DNA of 64,000 bases, from positions 248,001 through 312,000 of the forward strand of contig JAKEKT010000003.1 of the NCBI GenBank assembly GCA_021495925.1. The letters run 5' to 3'. The notes below the pieces were generated by a model, which ran no database searches, had not been told where the DNA came from, and saw nothing but the letters and a program-made list of their open reading frames with translations. The stretch is from Diplodia intermedia. Taxonomy: Eukaryota > Ascomycota > Dothideomycetes > Botryosphaeriales > Botryosphaeriaceae. Below, piece after piece: positions 45,345 through 54,571 of this stretch (the first letter of the stretch is position 1; the number at the start of each line of letters is the position of its first letter). The position numbers and the translations under genes are program-made.

Positions 45345-45683
45345 GGAGTGAAGCTCTATGAGTGGGTTTCCCGTGAAACGTCGGCTCGCATCGACTTTGA
45401 AGAGGCTATTATCTATGCGTTGAAGTATCACCATTCTTTGGAACCGCGAATTACGCATTCCGGTGAATGGTTTCGCTTCTCACGTTGGTATTCTATCCTC
45501 GTTGAAGGCTTCGGGGAGCCGACTCGACATTGGACAGTTATACGAATGCTGCTAACACTGTGTTCAGACTTCTATATAGGACCATGTATCCCGCCTCGCT
45601 TCAAGATGGTCCTTGTGTTCCCGGAAGATGCGACTGCGTCTGGATCGAGTATCCTGCGACCACAGGGTGTCACGACAGCATGA
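45345..45683 (+). other. In-frame 112-codon extension behind a single TAA
   Basis: Immediately after the TAA that ends the 541-residue gene, the same frame continues GVKLYEWVSRETSARIDF and stays open to a TGA at 45681-45683. The amino-acid make-up is protein-like, with Trp, Phe and Tyr. It has no ATG start of its own near its beginning. It may be readthrough, a recent stop mutation, a mis-read intron, or chance. Confidence 0.35.
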
Positions 45684-46221
45684 CCCACTTGTTGTGAAAT
45701 ACGGGTTCCCTGTGGCAGACCCACTTTCTTATTCCATTGTGTTTATTTCATTGCAGTAACGGGGTCAATTGCAAGAAGTGTTCAGAGCAAGTTCGCATTG
45801 TTGATGTTCTCCAACAACTCTACTGTAGGCCTCTTTCCCAATTGCTTTTCCGAATGGCCACCCTAATCTCTGCTCTTCATTCAAAATTCACTAATTCATG
45901 TACATCGTTATGGACTCCTGGGTATCAGGATGAGATGCCCCTTCATGAGTCTGGCTAGCAGAACCCCAATATCAGACGATAATCAAAACCAACTTGCATG
46001 TGTCGGCACAGTGGGTTGCACAAGAGTTGCTCCTTCCATGCCTCAAAAAAGACATCTCGCCCTGCCTACAGGTGTAGCTGAACCAAGTGTCCGGATGAAA
46101 TAAAGGGTTTAGACCTGTCCAGACGTAGACTCCAATAACCCATCCGCGTCAGTAGGCTGCAATGTCTTTGGTGGGAATGATTGAGAAAGGTTGAGCTCTT
46201 TTGCAAGTGTGGCAGAATCTT
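45684..46221. other. Gene-free stretch, about 0.5 kb
   Basis: This lies between convergent 3' ends of the 541-residue gene and the RS-Hub1 gene. No gene is seen. Confidence 0.5.
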
Positions 46222-47057
46222 TTAGTCTCCAGTATCGAGCTCACTGTTTGAGAACGTCAGTAAACGATAGATCAAGAAAGGCTTTGGCTGGGGACTCACA
46301 GATCGAGCTGCACTCCATTGCTGACACCGTAGTCTTCCAGAGTCAGCTGGTCCTTGAATGGGCGCTCTCCTTGCCTCTTCAACATGATTTCATGGGGCTG
46401 ACGACCGATGCGTGCGGCAACTTGGGCTTTGAACAGCTCTGAAACATGCATGTTAACAATTGAAACCCGTCGGTCAGTCACGACCCCTAGGGATTACGTA
46501 CTGATTGGATCAGAAGCCAGGCAGGGTATCTGAGCCTTGGTACCCAGCCGATCGTTGACCGTGACAATGATCATGGGCTCCTGTGAAGGTGCAACCTTCG
46601 GCTGAGGCTTCTTCGCCGCCTTGCCATCCTTGCGCGGGCCACCAGCGGCAGCACCTCCCCCGGCGAACTTATCTGCCACGCCTAGCCTGTCGTCTTCATC
46701 GTCGCGCCTCCTCTCGTCGCGCCTGCGCTCCTTCCTCTCGCGATCGCGCGGGCTCCTGCTGCGGCGGCGGTAGTCCCTATCGCGATCCCGGCTGTTGTTG
46801 TCCCGGTCATCGTCGTCGGGGCGGCGCCGCGGCGGGCTGCGGTTGGCTCGGTATCCGCGCTGTAGCTTGTCGTCGCTGCCGCCGCCGCGTTCGCGCTCCT
46901 CTTCGAATACGGCGCGCGAAGGCTTCTCCTTCCAGCGGAAACCGCCGCCGCCTCCACCGGCCTTGCGGGGGCGGTCGCGGTCGCGGCGGGGTGAGCGGGA
47001 ACGGTTGCGCGAACGGTCTTGCTCCTCCCGTTCGCGGGTGGGCGACGGGGAGGGCAT
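46222..47057 (-). CDS. HUB1: RS-rich protein with C-terminal Hub1/UBL5 ubiquitin-like domain
   Basis: Three exons: 47057-46502, 46438-46300 and 46243-46222, giving 238 residues; introns are 63 and 56 nt. Residues 1-160 are Arg/Ser/Asp/Glu-rich with SR dipeptides (RSRSPRDRERKERRR), typical of splicing factors. Residues 162 to about 233 form a Hub1-type domain: MIIVTVNDRLGTKAQIPCL, SDPIKLFKAQVAARIG, RPFKDQLTLEDYGVSNGVQL. Stand-alone Hub1 (about 73 residues) is a non-conjugated ubiquitin-like modifier of the spliceosome that binds Snu66. Here it ends LDLELDTGD in place of the double-tyrosine tail, so it is also not processable to a diglycine. The fusion to an RS domain suggests it works as a fixed spliceosomal component. 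The domain call is strong; the biological role is inferred. Confidence 0.88.
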
Positions 47058-47420
47058 CCTGGGGGACGGTGGGATGGCTTCGTTCGTTCAAGCCTTTGGT
47101 TTCGCAAAAAGGAGATGGATGGAGATGTGGGTGGTGGTTGTTTTTGTTTTGAGGTTCGCAGCTTGCGGTTGCGACGGTAGCTTCGCAAGCTCGGACGTCA
47201 CTCACGCAGGAAAAATGGGCAGGGATCGCTGGTGGAAGCTGGATGTGGAGCTGCCTCCGTAGGGCTGAGAGCTGTTGCGCGTTGATCTTCGACGGCAGAG
47301 AGCTCCTGCACCCTACTACCTTGGCATTTACTTCAACAATCTCTACCTCCGCAAGGCCGCGTCGCTTCCGGCCACTTCGACGCCCCAGAGGCACGAAAAG
47401 GAAGAGGAAGGAGGATAGCT
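47058..47420. promoter_or_regulatory. Divergent promoter region, HUB1 and GPI15 (363 bp)
   Basis: Only 363 bp separate the two start codons, the tightest divergent pair in the window, so this is a likely bidirectional promoter. I do not see a convincing TATA box for either gene. Confidence 0.55.
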
Positions 47421-48249
47421 ATGATCCTCCTCACCAACAGCGCCCCGCCCAAGCTCCACGTCTCGCGCCCGACGTCGACCACGGTCTGCTTCACCGTCTC
47501 CACCCGGCCGGCCGCCGACACAGTGCCCAAGAAGGCGCTGCTGTACTCGTCGCACGCCGTCCGCCTCGGCCTCGGCGTCCTCATCCTCGCGCTCTTCTGG
47601 ACCAAGTGGCGGAGCTTCTTCCCGCTGGACGATTATGATGGCACTGGCGGCGGTGAAGATAAAGACTGTTGGGAGAGGGCGTTACTGACGAACCGTGTCG
47701 GAATCTTGGTTGCCTGGGCGGCGGACCGGATGGATTGGAGGGCGCTGGCCGCTGGCGGTGCGGTTGGGCTGTGGGGAGTTGTGAGGAGAGGGTATACTGG
47801 TATGTTTTCGCAAACGGTGGACGCCGAGGGGTGGGAGGGGAAATAGTGCGGTGTGCTAATCGCTCCGTCATGTCTTTCGTAATTGCAGAGGAATCGATGC
47901 TCGTTCTGAGAGGTCTCGGCGTGCAGACGTCCAGCTCGTCACCGACTTACCTTTCGACGGCGACGACAAGGTTCATTCCGACAGCGTCGATACAAGATAT
48001 TTTCATCCATGAGGCGTTCAAGGGATTCGAGGTCAGGTTTTACTTGTCCATTGTGGTGGAGGGAGAGGACGACACGGTAGTGGTGTTTCCGGTATGTGGG
48101 ATTCTCTTTTCTGACCCGGGACGGCGCCAGCGCTCTATGACACGGTGATGTTTGACTGACTTGACGGACAGCACCTTCTTCCGAAACGCCAGATACTTGA
48201 AGAAGTATGGCGTGGTACGAAAGCATGTTTATACGAGCCAAAATCTTAA
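47421..48249 (+). CDS. GPI15: GPI-GlcNAc transferase subunit PIG-H/Gpi15
   Basis: Three exons: 47421-47799, 47889-48091 and 48172-48249, giving 219 residues (yeast Gpi15 is 229). The donor GTATGT at 47800 is chosen over an earlier GTATAC because only it preserves the frame, giving RRGYTEESMLVLRGLGVQTS. The conserved PIG-H core follows: ESMLVLRGLGVQ, FIPTASIQDIFIHEAFKGFE, VRFYLSIVVEGEDDTVVVFP, LLPKRQILEEVWRGTKACLY. Two hydrophobic segments (about 46-66 and 94-120) form the membrane hairpin. The subunit belongs to the ER enzyme that transfers GlcNAc to phosphatidylinositol, the first step of GPI-anchor synthesis, which is needed for fungal cell-wall proteins. Confidence 0.92.
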
Positions 48250-49129
48250 GCAATGGCATTACGACTGTCGTCAAGACTTTTGATCCCTTTCTAACAAAGT
48301 ATCATGGGAAATTGCTCAATGGACCATGGCAAGAGTTCCGTTTCAACCGTCAGCCATGTTTTGTCAAAGGTATGGTGTGGCGAGCAACAGGAGCATTCCG
48401 TGTTCTTCCATGCAAGCACCACAATCAACCTTTCCGCCTCGTCTTCGCCACCAAGTGACAATTCGAGCGAGGATGTTTCAAGGCCAGAATCGCATGTTCA
48501 AGTCGTCGCTTCCCTAAGCCCTTGCCGAGATCGTTGGCGAGACACGGGGAATGCGGCACGAGGTTTCAGAAGCGATGCAATTTTCAGACCAAAGTCGATC
48601 TTCAAACACCATCCCGACTCCGCGGATAGCGGGCTTGCGCCACGGCGTTTCCGCACTGGTGAGTGCACGGTTCGCAAACCAGGGCCGGATCCAACGCGAG
48701 GGAGACGGGCTTACGTTCCCAGATGAGAATGGAGCTGTTGCAAGGCCACAGGGAACAAGACCCTGACAAGGCTGAGAGATCTAACGCGCCTGGACCAAGC
48801 ACCCGTGCGCAAAGAAATAAGATGGAAGTCCAGCTAGCTTCGTCTTATCTTCTACGTCCTGCAAGGGCAAGGAGATGCTGTAGCCAAGCGGTGTTTGTGG
48901 AAGACCTAAGCAGCTTCTCTCGGTGATCACTCATTACTTGAATACGAAGTGGGCGTATTGGCATTCGAAGTAGTTAATGTTCCTCGCGGATGCGGAAGCA
49001 ACAACATGGCGAATGAAGCCCCCTGCCCGGCACCTGCAGAAGATCCGAGATCGTGCCGAGCGCGCGTCATTGCATCCCGATTTTTTTCTTTGCATTGCCA
49101 ATTTCTCCCCTCAGCCCTGCGCGAGGAGC
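48250..49129. other. Gene-free stretch, about 0.9 kb
   Basis: This holds the GPI15 3' region and the DEG1 upstream region. The DEG1 frame is open from 48977, so up to 51 extra codons could belong to it. Confidence 0.5.
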
Positions 49130-51120
49130 ATGAAGCGCGCCCTGTCACGCTTCGTCCAGACCCCGACTGGCCCCTCGTCCAAGCGCCCGTTAAGCAGCTC
49201 CACCGGCTGCTACGCACGAGCGACGACGCGCATTATTACAGGGACGCGGATCGCCGCGCCCGCCGCCGCAATGACCGCGCCGCCGACCATGAACACCGCA
49301 GCCTGGACCGACGACGAGTTCGTTGCCCGTCGCGCCGAGATTGAGCAGCGCCTTGCGCGCGTGACGGAGCTGGAGCACAAGCTCGCGCAGCAGAACGCCA
49401 CCTACACCAGCCCTACCGCCCAGCAGCCAACGCCCGCTACGAAGGCGGCGCCTCCTGCGAAGAAGCCTCGTGGCGCACCCAAGCCGTTTGATCCCTCCAA
49501 GTACACGACTCGCCTGATTGCCCTGAAGTTTGCGTATCTGGGAAGCAATTACAACGGCTATGAGCACCATGCGAACAACACCACGCCGCTGCCGACAATC
49601 GAGGAGGAGTTGTGGAGGGCCTTGAAGAAAACGCGCCTTATTCTGCCGACGCCGAAGCCTGGGCTGAAGGAGGATGACATCAACTGGGAAGGCTGCGAGT
49701 ACAGCAAGTGCGGGCGGACGGACAGAGGCGTCAGCGCTTTCGGCCAGGTCATTGGCATCCGGGTGCGCAGCAACCGGCCGAAGCCAAAGCCCAAGAAGAG
49801 ACTGAAGCTGGAGGACGGTGCAGCGGCCGCCCAGGAGGGGAGCAACGATGCCATGGAAGGCGTCGAGGGGGCAGCCGGTGCGCCGAATGAGGCGGAGGAG
49901 GAGTACGAGGAGCCGCCATTCGACGACGTCAAGGACGAGATGCCCTACTGCCGCGTCCTGAACAACGTACTTCCTCCTGACATCCGTATGCTGGCCTGGT
50001 GCCCCAGCCCGGGCGAGAGCTTTTCGGCTAGGTTCAACTGCAAGGAGCGCCGCTACAAGTACTTCTTCACGAACCCGGCATTCGCGCCGTCGCCTGGCGC
50101 CAGCGGCGTATATAAAGGCGGGGAGAGGAGCATGCGCGAGGGCTGGCTCGACATCGCGGCCATGCGTGAGGCCGCCGGCTATCTCGAGGGCCTCCACGAC
50201 TTCCGCAACCTCTGCAAGGTCGACCCGGCCAAGCAGATAACCAACTTCGAGCGCCGCATCTTCCACACCTCCATCGATCGCTGGAATGGCGGGTCTGGCT
50301 TCGCCAAGTACGCGCGGAACCCGCAGTTCCAGATCCCCGGCTTGGAGGCCGAGGAGCGTCAAGCCATCGTCGTCGGCGGTGGCGATGGCAACGAGGACGA
50401 GAACGGCCCGGGACTCTTCACCTTCAACGTCCATGGCTCGGCCTTCCTGTGGCACCAGGTCCGGCACCTCGTCGCCGTGCTGTTCCTCGTCGGCCAGGGT
50501 CTGGAGAAGCCGACAATCGTCAAGGAGTTGCTCGACGTCCAGGAGAACCCGACGAAGCCCAAGTACGAGATGGCCACCGACACGCCGCTCGTGCTGTGGG
50601 ATTGCGTCTTCCCGGCCATCCAGGACGGACATCCTGAGCATAGCCAGCCGGACGCGATGAACTGGATCTACGTCGGCGACGAGAGAGCGTTCAAGGGGCC
50701 CAGGGGCAACGGCATGGAGGAGAAGTTTGGGCATGCCGGCGTGATCCCCGATTTGTGGGAGGTGTGGCACAAGAGGAGGATCGACGAGGTGTTGGCGGGA
50801 AGCCTGCTGGATCTTGTGGCGGCTCAGGGCCCGCAGGACGGCAGTGAGGATGGGCCAGTGGAAAAGAAGGGGAAAGGTATAAGGTGAGTTTTTTCCTGCG
50901 ACCTCTTTCCTCTTGACTTTGAACTACTGGCTGACATGTTTTCATCAGGAGCTCGAGACTATTTGATGGAGGAGATGCACCGAGGCTCATGGGGCAGTAT
51001 GTCCCAGTCATGAAGAAGGAGCGCATGGAGTCTGTTGATGTTATCAATGCTCGGTATCTGGAGCGAAAGGGCCTGGATAAGAAGGCCGTCGCCGCGAAAC
51101 AGGGGGACGCGGATGAATAG
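49130..51120 (+). CDS. DEG1: tRNA pseudouridine(38/39) synthase (Deg1/Pus3)
   Basis: Two exons, 49130-50883 and 50949-51120 (65-nt intron, donor GTGAGT, branch CTGAC), give 641 residues; an alternative ATG at 48977 would give 692. I prefer 49130 because MKRALSRFVQTPTGPSSKRP resembles a mitochondrial targeting start, and further ATGs at 49271 and 49286 could give a cytosolic or nuclear form. The catalytic motif is CGRTDRGVSAFGQVI with Asp198 as nucleophile. Family motifs: KFAYLGSNYNGYE, RFNCKERRYKYFF, GLHDFRNLCKVD and GSAFLWHQVRHLVAVLFLVG. The enzyme isomerises uridines 38/39 in tRNA anticodon stems. An acidic insert (about 235-265) and a 60-residue C-terminal tail make it longer than yeast Deg1 (442). 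Confidence 0.93.
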
Positions 51121-51284
51121 TGGAGGCCATATGGATTATATTGTCCTAGTTCATACTTGAGAGGAGATACCCACATCACCGAAATTTTTTGTCTTATGCC
51201 AAATCTTTACATTTCGTCAAGCTACATAGATATCTCGAGAGGAAGAACATGAGAAGAAATATAGGATTGGATACGGATAAATCA

Positions 51285-51737
51285 TCAATTCTGCCAGATC
51301 TTGAAGCACTTGATGCTGCTGACCCGGTCGTCCATGTCCCTGTCCGCCAGCTTGTTGATGCCGGGCCAGGTGACGGTGAGCGACCTGCCCGCGCACGAGG
51401 CGTCGCTCCACACGACGCACCGGTCCGTCTTGGCCGTCGGGAAGACGGACGACACCTTGTCGTTCCAGTACGGCGGCAGGTTGTAGCACTGGCCGGCGGC
51501 GAACTTGAACTCGGCGCACGGCTGCGTGTGCATGCTGTGCTCGCAGTAGGTCGCGCTCGCTTCGCCCGCCCGCTTGTCGAGGAGGGTCGTCGTGTCGTTG
51601 TCGCTCGGTGCGGCGGTCGGGTTGGCTAGGGTTGGGCTCTCGTAGATTTGCGGGGGATAGGTCTGGGGCGCGGCGAGGGCCAAGGTGGCGGCGGCGGCGG
51701 CGGCGGCGGCCGTTAGGGAAGAGGTTGCGAACCGCAT
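51285..51737 (-). CDS. Small secreted six-cysteine protein, beta/gamma-crystallin-like
   Basis: A single exon of 150 residues starting at the only ATG in frame (51737; the upstream start-like codon is GTG). The signal peptide has a polyalanine core encoded by a GGC/GCC repeat and ends near LALAAP. A Kex2-type Lys-Arg at about residue 54 (LLDKRAGEAS) marks a propeptide. The mature part has six cysteines (YCEH, PCAEF, QCYNL, DRCVVW, SCAGR, KCFKI). The segment CYNLPPYWNDKVSSVF ... DDRVSSIKCF has the repeated strand pattern of beta/gamma-crystallin domains seen in secreted fungal proteins. It could be an effector candidate or cell-wall associated; function is unknown. It is encoded tail-to-tail with DEG1. 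Confidence 0.82.
   Translation of the reverse strand: MRFATSSLTAAAAAAAATLALAAPQTYPPQIYESPTLANPTAAPSDNDTTTLLDKRAGEASATYCEHSMHTQPCAEFKFAAGQCYNLPPYWNDKVSSVFPTAKTDRCVVWSDASCAGRSLTVTWPGINKLADRDMDDRVSSIKCFKIWQN
51687..51710 (+). repeat. GGC trinucleotide repeat (eight units)
   Basis: Eight GGC units on this strand encode the polyalanine core of the signal peptide on the minus strand; the length may vary between strains. Confidence 0.85.
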
Positions 51738-54571
51738 CGTTGTTTTTGGTATTGGGGTTTTTGCGTCTCTCACGGTTGGGGAAATGGGAAAGTCTGCGAA
51801 ATTCTTGAAGCTGCTTCCCTCCTGCTCTTTATCATCGGAGACATGGTTTGTTTGCTAGGTGCTCAATAGCATTGAGATGGTGTTGTGGGCAATTCAGAAT
51901 GGTGCATCAAATAATGAATTGGAAGATGACAAAAGTCGATGACCCAATCAAGGCTTGTCCGACGAGTGTTCGGACAATGAATGGCTCTCTCGTCGTGATT
52001 GAAATAGAGTGGGCTCCATTGTGGTCCTCACCCTCCTTTGTTGTCATTCAGGACAAGTGAACCTATCTCATTCACCAGGATAAAAGGAAAATCTGGGGCG
52101 ATATGATAACAAGGGAGGCAACAATTGTTTGTCAGAAAGCATTTGGATGTCGATCCAATGCTGGTGGTAGATGATATGACCGCTTTGCATTGAGGCGTTA
52201 GAGTTCACAGAGCACGGAAATTAGTTTGTATGGGTGGTCTTGGTCCTCACGTATCCAGTCTCTTCATCATGCAGGCCTCATGACCTTCGTCTGTGCGGAA
52301 CAGTATCTGCTCTAGACGACTTGAGACGTACCTGTCTGTCGATGGCTTGAGCTTTGACAGCAGCGGTCAGGAGGCCGGAGAAGGCTCGCAATCATGGGTT
52401 TCTTCTCGTGCGACCAGTGGCAACATGTTTGCTCGTGCTCGGCAAGCCATGAAGATGGTCGAGCCAAGCTGGAATTAAATTAATTCGGCGCAGAGGAAAA
52501 GGGCCTTCTCTCCCCGGCGCCGGGGCTCTGGGCACGATGCCGAACGGGGACAGGGCCTGTTGGAAGATTGGCCATGTGAAATCGCGTGCCCGATTGGTTT
52601 CGGGACGGCGTTGCCGGTAAAGCTTATCTGGGTAGTGGTGTTGGGGATGAGCCAACGAGCAGGGAGCGACGCAGGTCGCCGCTGATCGACAGGCAGCAGA
52701 GGGATCTGGCAGCTGCTGAAACGGCGATCAAAGGCGAATCCTCGTGCAGCAGGGCAAAGTCTGTGCGCCTGGGTGTTGAAACAATGCTGGGCGAGGTGGA
52801 GTTCCTGTCTGCGTGTTGTTGTTCCCTACTTACGTCCGCAGGGAGAGCTCAACTGCCCAACTGCGGCGGCCTTGTCTGGCGCAGGACCAAGCGAAGTGGC
52901 TCGGTAAGGTTGGGCACCGTCGTCACTGTACGAGCCTGGTGTAGATCTCGCATCAGTGACGTAAATTGGGTGCCAGGAAAAGGAAGAGCTGCAGTGGCGT
53001 ATGAAACGGCATCAGCCAGGGCGGCCGCGATCTTACCGCACGCCCGCCCTCACGCGAAGCAGCGGGCAGAGGCTGCGAGCAGCCGCATGAGGTTTGCCTG
53101 TGGAGAAAGAAGCTCGAGCTCTGAACCGCGATCTGCCTCTCGATAAAGCTGCAGCGGACGGATGCGCGGAGGGGGATCCAATCACGGTGGGTCCGCGGTG
53201 TCGGCTACGGTGGATCACGTCCATCCCGGCATGACTAGCAGCCTACAGACTCTGGCTGCACGACAGGCGTGCGCCAGGCGGGCGGGCGAGAAACAGCCCA
53301 GCGCTGCACCGCGACCTCGTCCAGAGTGGCAACTGGGTTGAGGCTGCGTCGCGGCGGGCGGGCCTCCACAGGGCTGCGTCAATGGCTGGCGGCGGGCAGC
53401 AGCGGCAGCAGCACGCATGCCTCACGCATATGACGAGAGCCAGCATGGGATGCCTGGGGCCGGAGGCAACGGCGCGCGGGGGTGATCTCATGGACGGCGG
53501 CCTCTGGCACGGCTCGTCTCAAGCTAGAGACCCGCCGGCGCGCCGGGCTCTGGGCATGAGGTCGCCGCAAGCGTCAGCAGCAGCAAGACAGGCGCCGACG
53601 CAGGACAAAGACAGCGTTCGGCGCAGCTGAGACGCGGGCGTGCACAGCAGCATCAGCATCGGTGGCGGCTCGCCAGTGCTTGCTTGCGGGCGGGCGCTCG
53701 TTGGCTGCGGCAGGGCGGGCTGGTCACCGGGCTCCGGGCTGAGGCGGCTTGTTTGGCGGCGGCGGGCTGGCGGCGCGTGGATGGCGGCTGCTGGGCTGCT
53801 GGAGGGCAGCTGCAGAGAGCTATGGACACCGCGCTGCCCGAGTAGCGGAAGCTAGCGGGAGAGGTTTGGGCTCAGGAGCAACAGGGGCAGCGCAGTTGCT
53901 CGCCTCTCAGGAGACCCGGCCTGCACGAATCGCCGGCGCTCTGTCGTGCAGAGGGCGGCGTGATAAAGTTGTTCGCCGGCGTCTTCTCGAAGACACCCAG
54001 AAGGCCGCAGAAGGCGCTGCGTGCGCAACAGCCCCCGCACGCGCCCTGCCTGCCCAGGCCAGCGCCTGCCGCTCCCAGCGCCCTCACGCTGCCCCTTTCA
54101 CGTCTCGCCGCGCGCCGCGACAGCTCTGGCCGCCGTGTCATTATTCTGCGATTGCGCCTAAGCCGCGCATCAGTCGGCGCTCAAGAACCGCGTCCCGGGC
54201 CTCGTGCGTGCTGAGCCAGCACCCCGGCTCGCGCTCAGATCGCTGCTGCCCTGGGCTTGCGCTGCTTTTGTTCATCGCGCGCCCGCTTCCCCCATCACCC
54301 ACTCCCATCGCTTCCATCCTGACCTGACCCTGCAAACGCTGCTCCCACCCTCATCTCTGCCCTCTCGCTCCCAAGCGGCCGTCTTCTCCATCGCGCAGCC
54401 CACGCAGCATCCCTCCTGCCGCCTCCCGTCTCTGCCCGCCGGGCGCCCCGCGACCATTGGCCGCAGCTGAGTTACCTTACGTCAAAGCCCAAGCACCACC
54501 TCAACCCTGGCCCCAGCAGCAGCGACCCCTCTCCTCCCGTCGACCAGCCCGCCTCGCACACCACCACGTCA
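51738..54571. promoter_or_regulatory. Divergent intergenic region, about 2.8 kb
   Basis: This lies between the small secreted protein (-) and PKA regulatory subunit (+). From about 52500 onward it is GC-rich with CAG/GCAGC-rich stretches (53370-53600), and 54280-54440 is a C/T-rich presumed leader. Many short frames on both strands lack support. Such long leaders are common for signalling genes. Confidence 0.5.

Noticed and set aside
49190..50770. Long open frame (526 codons) on the minus strand opposite DEG1
   Set aside because: It is a shadow of the GC-rich DEG1 coding strand; the plus-strand product has full pseudouridine synthase motifs and the minus frame has none.
53370..53600. CAG/GCAGC-rich stretch that resembled a polyglutamine exon
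   Set aside because: Frames are short, there is no splice support, and it lies in the far upstream region of the PKA regulatory subunit gene.
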